A stretch of DNA of 64,000 bases, taken from assembly GCA_016787895.1 (NCBI GenBank), contig JAEUTN010000017.1:45128-109127 (forward strand), in the 5' to 3' direction. This DNA comes from Bacteroidia bacterium. GTDB taxonomy: Bacteria; Bacteroidota; Bacteroidia; B-17B0; Aurantibacillaceae. Below the pieces are notes generated by a model. The model was not told the origin of the DNA and searched no databases. It was given only the letters and a program-made list of their open reading frames with translations. This document shows positions 55,690 through 64,000 of this stretch, one piece after another. The translations under genes were made by a program, and so were the position numbers. The first letter of the stretch is position 1; the number at the start of each line of letters is the position of its first letter.

Positions 55690-56259
55690 GTGAATTATCT
55701 CGCTCACGCTTATTTGTCAAGAAATAATGAAGACTTGTTGATTGGTAATTTTATTGCCGATCACCTGAGGGGGAATGATTTTACAGTTTATCCCGAAGGA
55801 GTGGTCAATGGCATCCTCCTGCACAGGAGAATTGACAGTTTCACGGATGCACATCCCTTATTCAAATCGAGTAAGCGGGTTTTTTATAAGGGTTTTGAAA
55901 AATACAGTGGCATTTTGGTGGATATTTATTTTGATCATTTGCTTGCGAAGTTTTTTAATCACTATCACGAGCAGAGTTTAGAGGAGTTTAGTTCAAAAGT
56001 GTATACTGTTTATCAAAACAACACGCATCTGATGCCGGAGAGCAGTACACGGTTTTTGAACTACGTAATTAAAAATGAAATCTATCAGAACTATTCCGAA
56101 TTGAAAGGCATTGAAACAGTGCTCACTCATTTATCGCATCGTATCGGACACCAGGTGGCTCTCAACGAATCACTTCCCCTTTTTCTGGATGCTGAAAAAT
56201 TGCTGGAGAAGAATTTTGTTTCCTTCATGCAGGAGATTCAATCGGAACTATTCGTCTGA
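55690..56259 (+). CDS. ACP phosphodiesterase (AcpH-like)
   Basis: A 189-residue protein starting at a GTG (55690). It matches the acyl-carrier-protein phosphodiesterase AcpH family, which removes the 4'-phosphopantetheine arm from ACP: MNYLAHAYLSRNNEDLLIGNFIADHLRG at the N-terminus, GILLHRRIDSFTDAHPLFKSSK with the conserved His/Asp of the HD-like metal site, and GILVDIYFDHLLAKFF with the D-x-x-x-D-H. The length is as expected. It is probably cytosolic. The 220 bases between the tRNA and this gene hold only the tRNA terminator and no further feature that I can see. Confidence 0.85.
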   Translation: MNYLAHAYLSRNNEDLLIGNFIADHLRGNDFTVYPEGVVNGILLHRRIDSFTDAHPLFKSSKRVFYKGFEKYSGILVDIYFDHLLAKFFNHYHEQSLEEFSSKVYTVYQNNTHLMPESSTRFLNYVIKNEIYQNYSELKGIETVLTHLSHRIGHQVALNESLPLFLDAEKLLEKNFVSFMQEIQSELFV

Positions 56260-56371
56260 CTAATTAAACGCTACATGCAATTGTATGTAGTTAAAGGTGA
56301 AGTCCCCTTCTGAACAGCAGCTTCTTTTGTGGGCAGAGCCTATTTGTTATTCATACGCTGATTCTGAAATT

Positions 56372-56385
56372 AATGTTATAACATT
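56372..56385. promoter_or_regulatory. Perfect 14-bp palindrome upstream of the glycine-rich array
   Basis: AATGTTATAACATT is its own reverse complement and sits 57 bases upstream of the first glycine-rich gene. A dimeric repressor or activator could use such a site, but no second copy was seen before the other two genes, and the region is AT-rich. Confidence 0.3.
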
Positions 56386-56442
56386 TAATTACAAACTGAA
56401 CGTTTTTCACTTACCTTCATTCTAAATTAAAACCACAAACAC

Positions 56443-59121
56443 ATGAAAAAACTTTTACTCTCCAATGGAGCCAATAGAAATTCAGTGATACCGCTTTTCC
56501 TGATTTTTCTTTGCTTGTTTATGTTCACTTCTCATGCTCAAGTGACAACGTATACATTTACCAATGCCGGAGCAACCGGCAGGCTTGGTCCTTCGCAGGC
56601 ACAAATTAATGCCGCCTACCTTGCCACCAATTTGAATGGCTCGGTTACTTCGGTGGCCGGAATTCAAACCATTAGTGTTCCATCGAGTGGTTTGTACCGA
56701 ATTGAGGTTATGGGTGCAAGCGGCGGCAGCATCAATCCAACTCATTCAGGCTATGGCGCCCGGGTGATTGGTGATGTGAATTTAACCGCGGGAAGCGTGC
56801 TTCAAATTTTAGTTGGTCAGATGGGATCTTCTTATTGTACCACCAACTCGGATGGCGGCGGTGGTGGTTCGTTTGTAGTGGCGAACAACGTTCTCCTGTT
56901 TGCTGCCGGTGGCGGCGGAGGCGGGGCTCAATCATCCATTCCCGGGAAAGATGCCAGCATTACCCAAGCGGTAGTGAATGGTGTACAATCCCAATTCGGA
57001 AGTTCAGGAGCAAGTTACTCGGTTAATGGCGTACATTTTAATTACGCTGTTTACACAACGGTTGCACAAGCGTTTACCAATGGTGGTAATGGACAAGCCG
57101 GGGGACAAGCACCCGGATGGCCCGGAACAATATATGGTGAAGGCGGATTTGGTGGAGGCGGTTCTTCTTGTTCCTGCTCCACCGGTGGTGGCGGTGGCGG
57201 TGGTGGATTTGTTGGCGGTGGAGGTGGCGGTGGTAGCTACACCTCCGGTTATGGAGGCAGTTCATACATCATCAATACTGCTGTAAACACTGCATCCAAT
57301 GTGTTGTCCACTTTAGGTCACGGCAAGGTTATCATCACCCGTTTATGCAACATTACTTTGGGAACCAATACCGGCCTTTCTATTTTATGCCAGGGATCTT
57401 CAATTACACTAACCACCAATGCTATCAGCAGCTACACCTGGAGTACCGGCAGCAACGCCGCTTCCATTCTTGTTAATCCTGCAGTTACAACTACATATAG
57501 TTTAACTGCCATGAGTCCTTCCAACTGTATCACCAGTGCGGCTATTACCATTACTGTAAGTGCTGCGGCACCTGTGTTAACGGTTACAGCTTCATCAGCT
57601 TCTGTTTGCCTTGGTAATACCGTTTCCCTTTTGGCCAGCGGCGCATTAACTTACACCTGGACCGGTGGAATTACAAATGGTGTTGCTTTTTCACCTTCTG
57701 TTACAACAACCTATTCTGTTCAGGGACAGAACGGGTGTGGCATTACTACTTCCTTAACCACTATCTCAATCGCACCTTTGCCTGTGATTGGTATAGCCTC
57801 CCCTACTTTAGTATGTGCTGGTAATACATCTACACTTTCAGGAGGCGGTGCTACTACTTACACCTGGATGCCCGGAAACATTGTGGGTTCAAGTGTACTT
57901 GTTAGCCCTCAGGTAAACACCACCTATACCGTTACAGGAGGTACCGGAAATTGTGTTGGTATCAATACAGTTAACCTGGCCACCAATCCTAACCCAACCA
58001 TTACCGTTTCCTCTTCACACTTCTCTTTGTGTGCAGGTGAGAACGCTACATTAAGTGCAAACGGGGCTCTTGCTTACACCTGGACACCGGGCGGCACCGG
58101 ATCGTCTATTGTGGTGAGTCCTGTTATTCCAACAGCCTACAATGTGGTAGGTGTAAATAGTTTTGGCTGCGCCTCCAGTGTTAACACCGCTGTGATTGCT
58201 TATGCAGGACCCAACATGAACATTGCGGCAAGTACTACCCTGGTGTGTACAGGAGGCTCTGTGAGTTTAAACGCGAGCGGCGCTACTACGTATTCCTGGA
58301 GCACAGGTGCAACCACGCCTGTAACGGTGATTAACCCTGTTAGTTCCGCAGTATACACAGTTGTAGGAAGTACACCCAACAGTCCGTGTGCAACCACCAA
58401 AACTGTTCAGGTGGATGTATTTACTGCTACCATATCTGTGAGCAGTCCCACTGCAATATGTATTGGTGAGTCAACTACTCTGAATGCTTCAGGAGCTACA
58501 ACGTATAACTGGAGCAATGGAGGAAGCGGAAACAATGTGGTGGTGAGTCCGGTTTCAACAACAGGATACACTGTGAATGGCATCAGTACCGTGGGCGGAA
58601 CCACCTGTTCAAGCACAGGCACCACCATGGTTACCGTAAATCCTCTGCCAACCGTAACGGCCTCCTCTACCCGCACCAACATTTGCAGGTTTGAATATGC
58701 AAACATCATAGCAGAAGGTGCCAGCACCTATTCCTGGAGCAACGGGGCAACAACATCCTCAATTTCTGTGAATCCAAACACCAATACCACTTACACGGTT
58801 ATAGGAACCGATGTGAACGGTTGTAAAGAGTCAGCCAGTCAACAAATAAAAGTGTTTCAATGTGTAGGTCTAAGTGAGAATGAAGGTGATGTCAATTTAC
58901 TTCAGGTTTATCCTAACCCTTCCTCAGGGGAGTTTATCATCCGTGCAAACCAGCAGCTGAGTTTGATTCTGGTGAATGAACTCGGACAATTAATCAGTGA
59001 GTTTGAACTCAAGACTGAGAACAACTACAGTGTGGAAGTGAAAAACCTTTCCAAAGGCATTTATTTTATCAGTTCAACAGATAGCCATCTGCAATTCAAT
59101 AAAAAGATTGTGGTGCAATAA
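56443..59121 (+). CDS. T9SS protein with ALK-like glycine-rich domain, copy 1
   Basis: An 892-residue secreted protein. A signal peptide covers residues 1-32. Residues about 34-303 form a glycine-rich domain: TYTFTNAGATGRLGPSQAQ, then GLYRIEVMGASGG, LQILVGQMG, GGGGGSFVV, LLFAAGGGGGG, several long Gly runs, and the closing strand GHGKVIITRLCN. This motif order matches the glycine-rich domain of animal ALK and LTK receptors. Seven Ig-like repeats of about 70 residues follow (each with a Cys, an S/T-L-S/N-A-S-G-A core and Y-T/S-W-S-T-G), and residues about 819-892 (VYPNPSSGEF to NKKIVVQ) are a T9SS type A sorting domain. It is probably a surface or released adhesin. A strong terminator follows. 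Confidence 0.87.
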   Translation: MKKLLLSNGANRNSVIPLFLIFLCLFMFTSHAQVTTYTFTNAGATGRLGPSQAQINAAYLATNLNGSVTSVAGIQTISVPSSGLYRIEVMGASGGSINPTHSGYGARVIGDVNLTAGSVLQILVGQMGSSYCTTNSDGGGGGSFVVANNVLLFAAGGGGGGAQSSIPGKDASITQAVVNGVQSQFGSSGASYSVNGVHFNYAVYTTVAQAFTNGGNGQAGGQAPGWPGTIYGEGGFGGGGSSCSCSTGGGGGGGGFVGGGGGGGSYTSGYGGSSYIINTAVNTASNVLSTLGHGKVIITRLCNITLGTNTGLSILCQGSSITLTTNAISSYTWSTGSNAASILVNPAVTTTYSLTAMSPSNCITSAAITITVSAAAPVLTVTASSASVCLGNTVSLLASGALTYTWTGGITNGVAFSPSVTTTYSVQGQNGCGITTSLTTISIAPLPVIGIASPTLVCAGNTSTLSGGGATTYTWMPGNIVGSSVLVSPQVNTTYTVTGGTGNCVGINTVNLATNPNPTITVSSSHFSLCAGENATLSANGALAYTWTPGGTGSSIVVSPVIPTAYNVVGVNSFGCASSVNTAVIAYAGPNMNIAASTTLVCTGGSVSLNASGATTYSWSTGATTPVTVINPVSSAVYTVVGSTPNSPCATTKTVQVDVFTATISVSSPTAICIGESTTLNASGATTYNWSNGGSGNNVVVSPVSTTGYTVNGISTVGGTTCSSTGTTMVTVNPLPTVTASSTRTNICRFEYANIIAEGASTYSWSNGATTSSISVNPNTNTTYTVIGTDVNGCKESASQQIKVFQCVGLSENEGDVNLLQVYPNPSSGEFIIRANQQLSLILVNELGQLISEFELKTENNYSVEVKNLSKGIYFISSTDSHLQFNKKIVVQ
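57872..58780 (+). repeat. Ig-like repeat block shared with the next gene
   Basis: This block, covering the end of Ig-like repeat 3 to repeat 7, recurs at 60761-61669 with a constant offset of 2,889 bases. Repeats 5 to 7 differ at few bases, and some stretches of about 90 bases appear identical, while the middle of repeat 4 is more diverged. The pattern is patchy, as after gene conversion. Confidence 0.88.
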
Positions 59122-59143
59122 AAAATGGTTTAAGTTTAAAAAT

Positions 59144-59175
59144 AAATCCCGTCACAAAAAGGCGGGATTTTTTTT
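59144..59175 (+). terminator. Rho-independent terminator after glycine-rich gene 1
   Basis: Arms AAATCCCG (59144-59151) and CGGGATTT (59163-59170) form an eight-base-pair hairpin, with five further T after it (59171-59175). It lies 23 bases after the stop codon. Confidence 0.88.
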
Positions 59176-59307
59176 ATCAAGGAGAATTTGGAGTGAATTT
59201 TTTTATTCGGTTCGTGTTTTTTTTGTAACTTAAGCATCGAAATTGACATTTATCAATTCATCATTTTTTAAAAAGTGATAAGTATGCATAATTAAAAACC
59301 TCAGATC

Positions 59308-62010
59308 ATGAAGAACATTTACAACACGAAGTTTGGAATTTTTTTAGCGGCTGTTTTTGCCATAACAACATTTCAAAAACTTGAAGCCCAGGTGTCTTAT
59401 TCGTTTACACCATGTGGAGCTACAGGTGCTGCGGGACCCACTCAACTACAGGTAAATAATACCTATACCGCAGGCAATACCCTGAATGGATCTGTGACTG
59501 TTACTGGGCAGGGTATTCAACAATTTACTGTACCATTAACCGGCATTTACAGACTGGAAGCATGGGGAGCCAGAGGGTACAACCCCAGTGGCTTTGGAGG
59601 AAGAGGAGCCATTATAAGCGGTGACTATAGTCTTACGGCCGGTTCTGTTTTGAAAATTGTTGTCGGACAGGAAGGTCAGGTTAATCCTGCATCAGGTACT
59701 TTGCAGTTCGGTGGAGGTGGCGGGTCCTTTATATCCCTTTTAAATAACACACCCTTACTTGTTGCAGGTGGCGGTGGAGGTTCTCACGCAACCTCTTATG
59801 CGGCTAGCAGTGCCGATGGAACAGTGACAAACAACGGAAACGCTGCTGTTGGTACTTCTGCCGGAGCGGGAGGCGTTGCAGGTGGCGGCGGTGCCGCTGC
59901 TAGCAGTGCAAATGGCGGAGCTGGCTTTTACGGTGATGGCGGTGGAACAACAGGACCCGCACTCTCTTTTACCAATGGTGCATTGGGAGGAAACGTAGGT
60001 GCCATTGCCTATGCGAACGGAGGAATTGGTGGTTTTGGTGGAGGCGGTGGTACTCAAAGCTGGAACAATAACCGTGGTGGCGGTGGTGGCGGATACAGCG
60101 GCGGTGGCGGTGGACAACTTGGCCAACCGACTTGCTGGGGAGGTGGAGGAGGTTCCTACAACATTGGAGCGAACCAAATCAACCTTTCAGGAGCAAATAC
60201 ACAAGCCGATGGTTTGGTTGTCATTACCAGACTTTGCAACATTACGATTGGAACAACTTCCGGAATCACCTCTGTATGCCAGGGCGCCGCTGTTACACTC
60301 ACTACGGATGCCATCAGCAGTTACACCTGGAGTACAGGAAGTAACGCTGCTTCAATTATGGTATCTCCTACTGTTACTACTACCTATAGTTTAGCGGCCA
60401 TGAGCCCTTCAAATTGTATCACAAGCGCCGCCATTACAATTACTGTAAGTGCAGCAGCCCCGGTTTTAACTCTTGTTGCTTCCAGTAACTCGGTTTGTTT
60501 GGGTAATACCGTATCCATTTCTGCTTCAGGTGCCTTAACTTACACTTTTTCGGGCGGAATAAGCAATGGAGTGGCGTTTTCTCCAACCGCAACAACTACT
60601 TACACCATTCTTGGACAAAATGGCTGTGGAACCAGTTCGTCTCTAACAACCATCAGCATTGCTCCCTTACCGGTTATGGGTATTGCCACTCCAACCTTGG
60701 TTTGTGCCGGAACAAACGCTACACTATCAGGTGGTGGAGCCACTACCTATACCTGGATGCCTGGAAACATTGTGGGTTCAAGTGTACTTGTTAGCCCTCA
60801 GGTAAACACCACCTATACCGTTACAGGAGGTACCGGAAATTGTGTTGGTATCAATACGGTGAATGTGGCTACCAATCCTAACCCCACTATTACCGTTGCT
60901 TCAACGAACTTCTCAATTTGTGCAGGTGAAAGTGTTACTTTAAGCGCCTCAGGTGCTCTTGCTTACACCTGGACACCGGGCGGAACAGGATCACTTATTG
61001 TGGTGAGTCCTACATCTCCTACCGCATACAATGTAATTGGTGTAAATAGTTTTGGCTGCGCCTCCAGTGTTAACACCGCTGTGATTGCTTATGCAGGGCC
61101 CAACATGAACATTGCGGCAAGTACTACCTTGGTATGTACAGGAGGCTCTGTGAGTTTAAACGCGAGCGGCGCCACTACGTATTCCTGGAGCACAGGTGCA
61201 ACCACGCCTGTAACGGTGATTAACCCGGTTAGTTCAGCAGTATACACAGTTGTAGGAAGTACACCCAACAGTCCGTGTGCAACCACCAAAACTGTTCAGG
61301 TGGATGTATTTACTGCTACCATATCTGTGAGCAGTCCAACTGCAATATGTATAGGTGAGTCAACTACCCTGAATGCTTCAGGAGCTACAACGTATAACTG
61401 GAGCAATGGAGGAAGCGGAAGCAATGTGGTGGTGAGTCCGGTTTCAACAACAGGATACACTGTGAATGGCATCAGTACCGTGGGCGGAACCACCTGTTCA
61501 AGCACAGGCACCACCATGGTTACCGTAAATCCTCTGCCAACGGTAACAGCCTCCTCTACCCGCACCAACATTTGCAGGTTTGAATTTGCAAACATCACAG
61601 CCGGTGGTGCCAGCACCTATTCCTGGAGCAACGGGGCAACAACATCCTCAATTTCTGTGAATCCAAACACCAACACCACTTACTCTGTAACCGGAACCGA
61701 CGCGAATGGCTGCAAAGAAAGTGCAAGCATACAAATCAAGGTATACCAGTGTGTAGGCATCAGCGAAAATTCAGCACAGGCTGATCTGCTTCAGGTTTAT
61801 CCGAATCCATCCTCCGGGGCTTTTCACATCAATGCAAATCAATCTATGAGTTTGATTATTGTGAACGAGCTCGGACAACTGGTAAAAGAAATGGAGTTAA
61901 CGACTGAGAACAATTACAGTATGGAAGTAAAAGACCTCGCAAAAGGTGTATACTTTATCACTTCAACCAACAGTGAGCAGCAATTGAATAAAAAAATTGT
62001 GGTGCAGTAA
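59308..62010 (+). CDS. T9SS protein with ALK-like glycine-rich domain, copy 2
   Basis: A 900-residue secreted protein, paralogous to the neighbours on both sides. A signal peptide ends near residue 27 (FQKLEAQ). The glycine-rich domain (about 29-311) is the closest of the three to ALK: YSFTPCGATGAAGPTQLQVNNTY (the Cys-Gly-Ala-Thr-Gly and G-P-T-Q-x-Q-x-N-N-x-Y match in order), GIQQFTVPLTGIYRLEAWGARG, LKIVVGQEG, GGGGGSFISLLNNTPLLVAGGGGG, and DGLVVITRLCN. Seven Ig-like repeats and a type A sorting domain (VYPNPSSGAF to NKKIVVQ) follow. It has its own terminator and an upstream gap of 186 bases, so it is probably expressed on its own. Confidence 0.87.
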   Translation: MKNIYNTKFGIFLAAVFAITTFQKLEAQVSYSFTPCGATGAAGPTQLQVNNTYTAGNTLNGSVTVTGQGIQQFTVPLTGIYRLEAWGARGYNPSGFGGRGAIISGDYSLTAGSVLKIVVGQEGQVNPASGTLQFGGGGGSFISLLNNTPLLVAGGGGGSHATSYAASSADGTVTNNGNAAVGTSAGAGGVAGGGGAAASSANGGAGFYGDGGGTTGPALSFTNGALGGNVGAIAYANGGIGGFGGGGGTQSWNNNRGGGGGGYSGGGGGQLGQPTCWGGGGGSYNIGANQINLSGANTQADGLVVITRLCNITIGTTSGITSVCQGAAVTLTTDAISSYTWSTGSNAASIMVSPTVTTTYSLAAMSPSNCITSAAITITVSAAAPVLTLVASSNSVCLGNTVSISASGALTYTFSGGISNGVAFSPTATTTYTILGQNGCGTSSSLTTISIAPLPVMGIATPTLVCAGTNATLSGGGATTYTWMPGNIVGSSVLVSPQVNTTYTVTGGTGNCVGINTVNVATNPNPTITVASTNFSICAGESVTLSASGALAYTWTPGGTGSLIVVSPTSPTAYNVIGVNSFGCASSVNTAVIAYAGPNMNIAASTTLVCTGGSVSLNASGATTYSWSTGATTPVTVINPVSSAVYTVVGSTPNSPCATTKTVQVDVFTATISVSSPTAICIGESTTLNASGATTYNWSNGGSGSNVVVSPVSTTGYTVNGISTVGGTTCSSTGTTMVTVNPLPTVTASSTRTNICRFEFANITAGGASTYSWSNGATTSSISVNPNTNTTYSVTGTDANGCKESASIQIKVYQCVGISENSAQADLLQVYPNPSSGAFHINANQSMSLIIVNELGQLVKEMELTTENNYSMEVKDLAKGVYFITSTNSEQQLNKKIVVQ
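60761..61669 (+). repeat. Ig-like repeat block, second copy
   Basis: Counterpart of 57872-58780, offset 2,889 bases. Most of the block is close to identical, and differences cluster in repeat 4 and after repeat 7. Its portion at 60958-61091 also matches the end of the window (63867-64000) almost exactly, so three genes share parts of this sequence. Confidence 0.88.
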
Positions 62011-62030
62011 CATAAAATAAACTGTGAAAA

Positions 62031-62062
62031 AAAATCCCGCTCTTAAAAACAGCGGGATTTTT
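62031..62062 (+). terminator. Rho-independent terminator after glycine-rich gene 2
   Basis: Arms AAAATCCCGCT (62031-62041) and AGCGGGATTTT (62051-62061) form an eleven-base-pair hairpin with a nine-base loop and a T-rich 3' end, 21 bases after the stop. Confidence 0.88.
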
Positions 62063-62156
62063 GTTTTAGACTGAAATGTTAAACTCAGGAATAATTTTCG
62101 GAAATCCTCTTTAAATAACTAACTTGTTTCTTATTAACAAATCAAAACCAATCACC

Positions 62157-64000
62157 ATGAAGAAAAACTACACAGCATCAGTTTTGAAAACAAAATTTAA
62201 AGCCTTTGCAGCTTTGATTTTGTTATTTGCGCTGTCTTTCGGGGCGTTTTCTCAGGTCACCTATACATTTACAAACGCCAGCGCAACCGGCTCAACCGGG
62301 CCTTCACAGGCACAGGTCACTGCGGCGTATATGGCAACCAACCTGAATGGTGCGGTTACCGCTACAGGAGGAATTCAGTTTTGGGTGGTACCGGTTTCAG
62401 GCAATTATGGTATTGAAGCGCAGGGGGCCAGTGGTGGTGGAATTAGTGCCGGAAAAGGAGCCATCATGCGGGGGGATTTTTATTTAAATGCGGGTGATAC
62501 CCTGTTGATACTTGTTGGTCAAATGGGAATCGATGCTTTGGACGGTTCAACAACAGCCGGTGGGGGATCTTATGTTGTATGGAGAAACGCCACTTCAACC
62601 ATAGTTACTTCAAACGGCCGTCCGGTGACCCCATTGGTCATCGCCGGAGGAGGCGGTGGAAATCCAGGCACAGCAAATCCGGCTTGTGATGGAAGCACAT
62701 TAACTGCAGGGAATGCAGGAAATGGCGCAACCGGTTCAGGCATTGGTGGCATAAACGGGAACGGGGGTGGAATATCTGTGCCCTCCGGTAATAGCCGTGG
62801 AGGAGGCGGAGGCGGATTTTTAACCGACGGAGAACATACCAATACCTGTGGCACCGGAGGCTTGGAATCAGGAAGAAGTTTTTTGAACGGAGGAGTCGGC
62901 GGACTTTCAACTAGTTGTAGCACCGGATATCCCGGCGGGTTTGGCGGCGGCGGTGGTTCAATTTCCTCCGGCTGGCGCGCTTCCGGAGGGGGTGGCGGTT
63001 ATTCAGGCGGTGGTGGTGGACAAACCAATTCCATCGCCACCACACACCGGGGCGGTGGCGGAGGTTCCTTCAATTCAGGACTCAATCAGGTGAATTCAGT
63101 AGCACTTAGCACCGGTCATGGCAGAGTTATAATCACCCGCCTTTGCAACATTGTGATTGGCACAAACACCGGAAGTAATTTATTGTGTCAGGGTTCTGCA
63201 CTTACACTCACCACTAACGCTATTAGCAGTTATACCTGGAGTACGGGCAGTAATGCCGCTTCAATTTTGGTATCACCATCAGTCACCACCACTTATAGCC
63301 TAACCGCCATGAGCCCTTCTAACTGTATTACCAATGCAGCCATAACTATCACCGTGAGTGCAGGTGCACCTGTGTTAACAGTTACAGCTTCATCACCAAC
63401 GGTTTGTTTGGGTAACACCGTTTCGATTTCAGCCGCCGGAGCCTTAACCTATACCTTCTCCGGTGGTATCAGCAATGGTGTGGCCTTTACACCAACAGCA
63501 ACCACTACCTATACTATAGCGGGACAGAACGGTTGCGGAACAAGCACCTCTTTAACCACCATTAGCATTGCTCCACTACCTGTGATTGGTATTTCCTCCC
63601 CTACCCTGGTGTGTGCAGGCAATACGTCCACACTCTCAGGAGGCGGCGCTACCACTTATACCTGGATGCCGGGAAGCATAGTGGGCAGCAGTGTGGTTGT
63701 TGCGCCACAAGCCAATACCATTTATACTGTTACGGGTTCAACAGGCAATTGCATCGGTATCAATACAGTCAACCTGGCCACCAATCCTAATCCTACACTT
63801 GTTGTTTCCTCAAGCCACTTTTCGTTATGTGCAGGTGAGAGTGCTACGTTAAGTGCAAACGGGGCTCTTGCCTACACCTGGACACCGGGCGGAACAGGAT
63901 CACTTATTGTGGTGAGTCCTACATCTCCTACCGCATACAATGTAATTGGTGTAAATAGTTTTGGCTGCGCCTCCAGTGTTAACACCGCTGTGATTGCTTA
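62157..64000 (+). CDS. T9SS-type protein with ALK-like glycine-rich domain, copy 3 (partial)
   Basis: The frame from the ATG at 62157 stays open to the window edge, 614 codons, so the C-terminus and its sorting domain lie outside. A signal peptide (FAALILLFALSFGAFSQ) is followed by VTYTFTNASATGSTGPSQAQ, GNYGIEAQGASGGG, LLILVGQMG, a long Gly-rich stretch (GGGGGGFLTDG, GGGGGYSGGGGGQ) and GHGRVIITRLCN near residue 330. Four Ig-like repeats are visible before the edge. The first half of repeat 4 follows copy 1, the second half copy 2, which suggests a conversion breakpoint near 63890. It is the third member of the tandem array; more members may follow. Confidence 0.85.
   Translation, partial: MKKNYTASVLKTKFKAFAALILLFALSFGAFSQVTYTFTNASATGSTGPSQAQVTAAYMATNLNGAVTATGGIQFWVVPVSGNYGIEAQGASGGGISAGKGAIMRGDFYLNAGDTLLILVGQMGIDALDGSTTAGGGSYVVWRNATSTIVTSNGRPVTPLVIAGGGGGNPGTANPACDGSTLTAGNAGNGATGSGIGGINGNGGGISVPSGNSRGGGGGGFLTDGEHTNTCGTGGLESGRSFLNGGVGGLSTSCSTGYPGGFGGGGGSISSGWRASGGGGGYSGGGGGQTNSIATTHRGGGGGSFNSGLNQVNSVALSTGHGRVIITRLCNIVIGTNTGSNLLCQGSALTLTTNAISSYTWSTGSNAASILVSPSVTTTYSLTAMSPSNCITNAAITITVSAGAPVLTVTASSPTVCLGNTVSISAAGALTYTFSGGISNGVAFTPTATTTYTIAGQNGCGTSTSLTTISIAPLPVIGISSPTLVCAGNTSTLSGGGATTYTWMPGSIVGSSVVVAPQANTIYTVTGSTGNCIGINTVNLATNPNPTLVVSSSHFSLCAGESATLSANGALAYTWTPGGTGSLIVVSPTSPTAYNVIGVNSFGCASSVNTAVIA

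Noticed and set aside
56267..56292. Imperfect palindrome CTACATGCAATTGTATGTAG after the AcpH-like gene as a terminator
   Set aside because: The hairpin is AT-rich and not followed by a T run on either strand.
56860..57240. GGTGGC-rich stretches as a possible CRISPR or microsatellite
   Set aside because: They encode glycine runs in frame within the glycine-rich domain, and there is no regular repeat-spacer structure.
58200..58727. Open frames on the minus strand opposite the Ig-like repeats (also at 61089-61616)
   Set aside because: They mirror the repetitive Thr/Ser/Gly-rich coding sequence of the plus strand and recur wherever the repeat recurs, so they are shadows.

Overview
The window reads as a chromosomal segment of a Bacteroidota (Bacteroidetes) bacterium. 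The evidence is several predicted secreted proteins with type IX secretion (T9SS) C-terminal sorting domains of both type A and type B (gliding-motility/CHU_C type), TAnnTTTG promoter boxes, few Shine-Dalgarno sequences, and families typical of the phylum: an OstA-like protein, HU-CCDC81/SPOR protein, DUF7033 deacetylase-like proteins, a GIN/DUF2807 protein and a CarB without its C-terminal regulatory domain. The order cannot be fixed from sequence alone. No insertion sequence, phage, integrase or CRISPR array was seen, and no gene-free stretch exceeds 300 bases.

Layout. 1-5818 (minus) is a tightly packed, overlapping operon: DUF1571/LysM protein, lipoprotein, subtilisin-like T9SS protease, MFS transporter, CoA-binding protein, ElaA-type acetyltransferase and a truncated MORN-repeat protein. 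5952-8242 holds an HU/SPOR envelope protein, HemJ and an acyl-CoA thioesterase. 8255-13615 (minus) is an envelope operon: LptF/G-type permease, two glycosyltransferases and an OstA-like protein, fitting lipopolysaccharide export. 13661-22355 is a surface-polysaccharide region (GT2, two-gene plus-strand unit; then a minus-strand run of methyltransferase, deacetylase-like protein, GNAT, secreted DNRLRE protein and GT4; then a flippase). 22352-25994 holds a small isomerase-like protein and an ECF sigma / anti-sigma / GIN-beta-barrel unit. 26074-41695 is mostly housekeeping: MgtC, kynurenine monooxygenase, TilS, CdsA, MarC, a second DUF7033 protein, an arginase-fold protein with lost metal ligands, an orphan OmpR-type regulator, PaaZ, RidA, an RRM protein, CarB and a small c-type cytochrome lipoprotein.

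41712-52892 (minus) is a block of large secreted proteins: three T9SS type A paralogues sharing a cysteine-rich N-terminal module, then a 1091-residue type B protein with two small partner genes. A 307-bp, nearly identical direct repeat carries the sorting domain of one paralogue plus the tail of the cytochrome gene to a second locus. KdsA and Mpl follow as divergent envelope-precursor genes, then tRNA-Pro(GGG) with clear promoter and terminator, and an AcpH-like phosphodiesterase.

56443-64000 (plus) is the most striking region: a tandem array of three (the last cut by the window edge) T9SS proteins. Each has an N-terminal glycine-rich domain closely resembling, in motif order, the glycine-rich domain of the animal receptor kinases ALK and LTK, then about seven Ig-like repeats of roughly 70 residues and a type A sorting domain. 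The repeats are mosaic between copies, which indicates ongoing recombination.

A recurrent feature is a TAnnTTTG box ending only 3 to 9 bases before the start codon (5952, 13661, 22651, 28067, 28182, 31355, 34729), which predicts leaderless or near-leaderless mRNAs.
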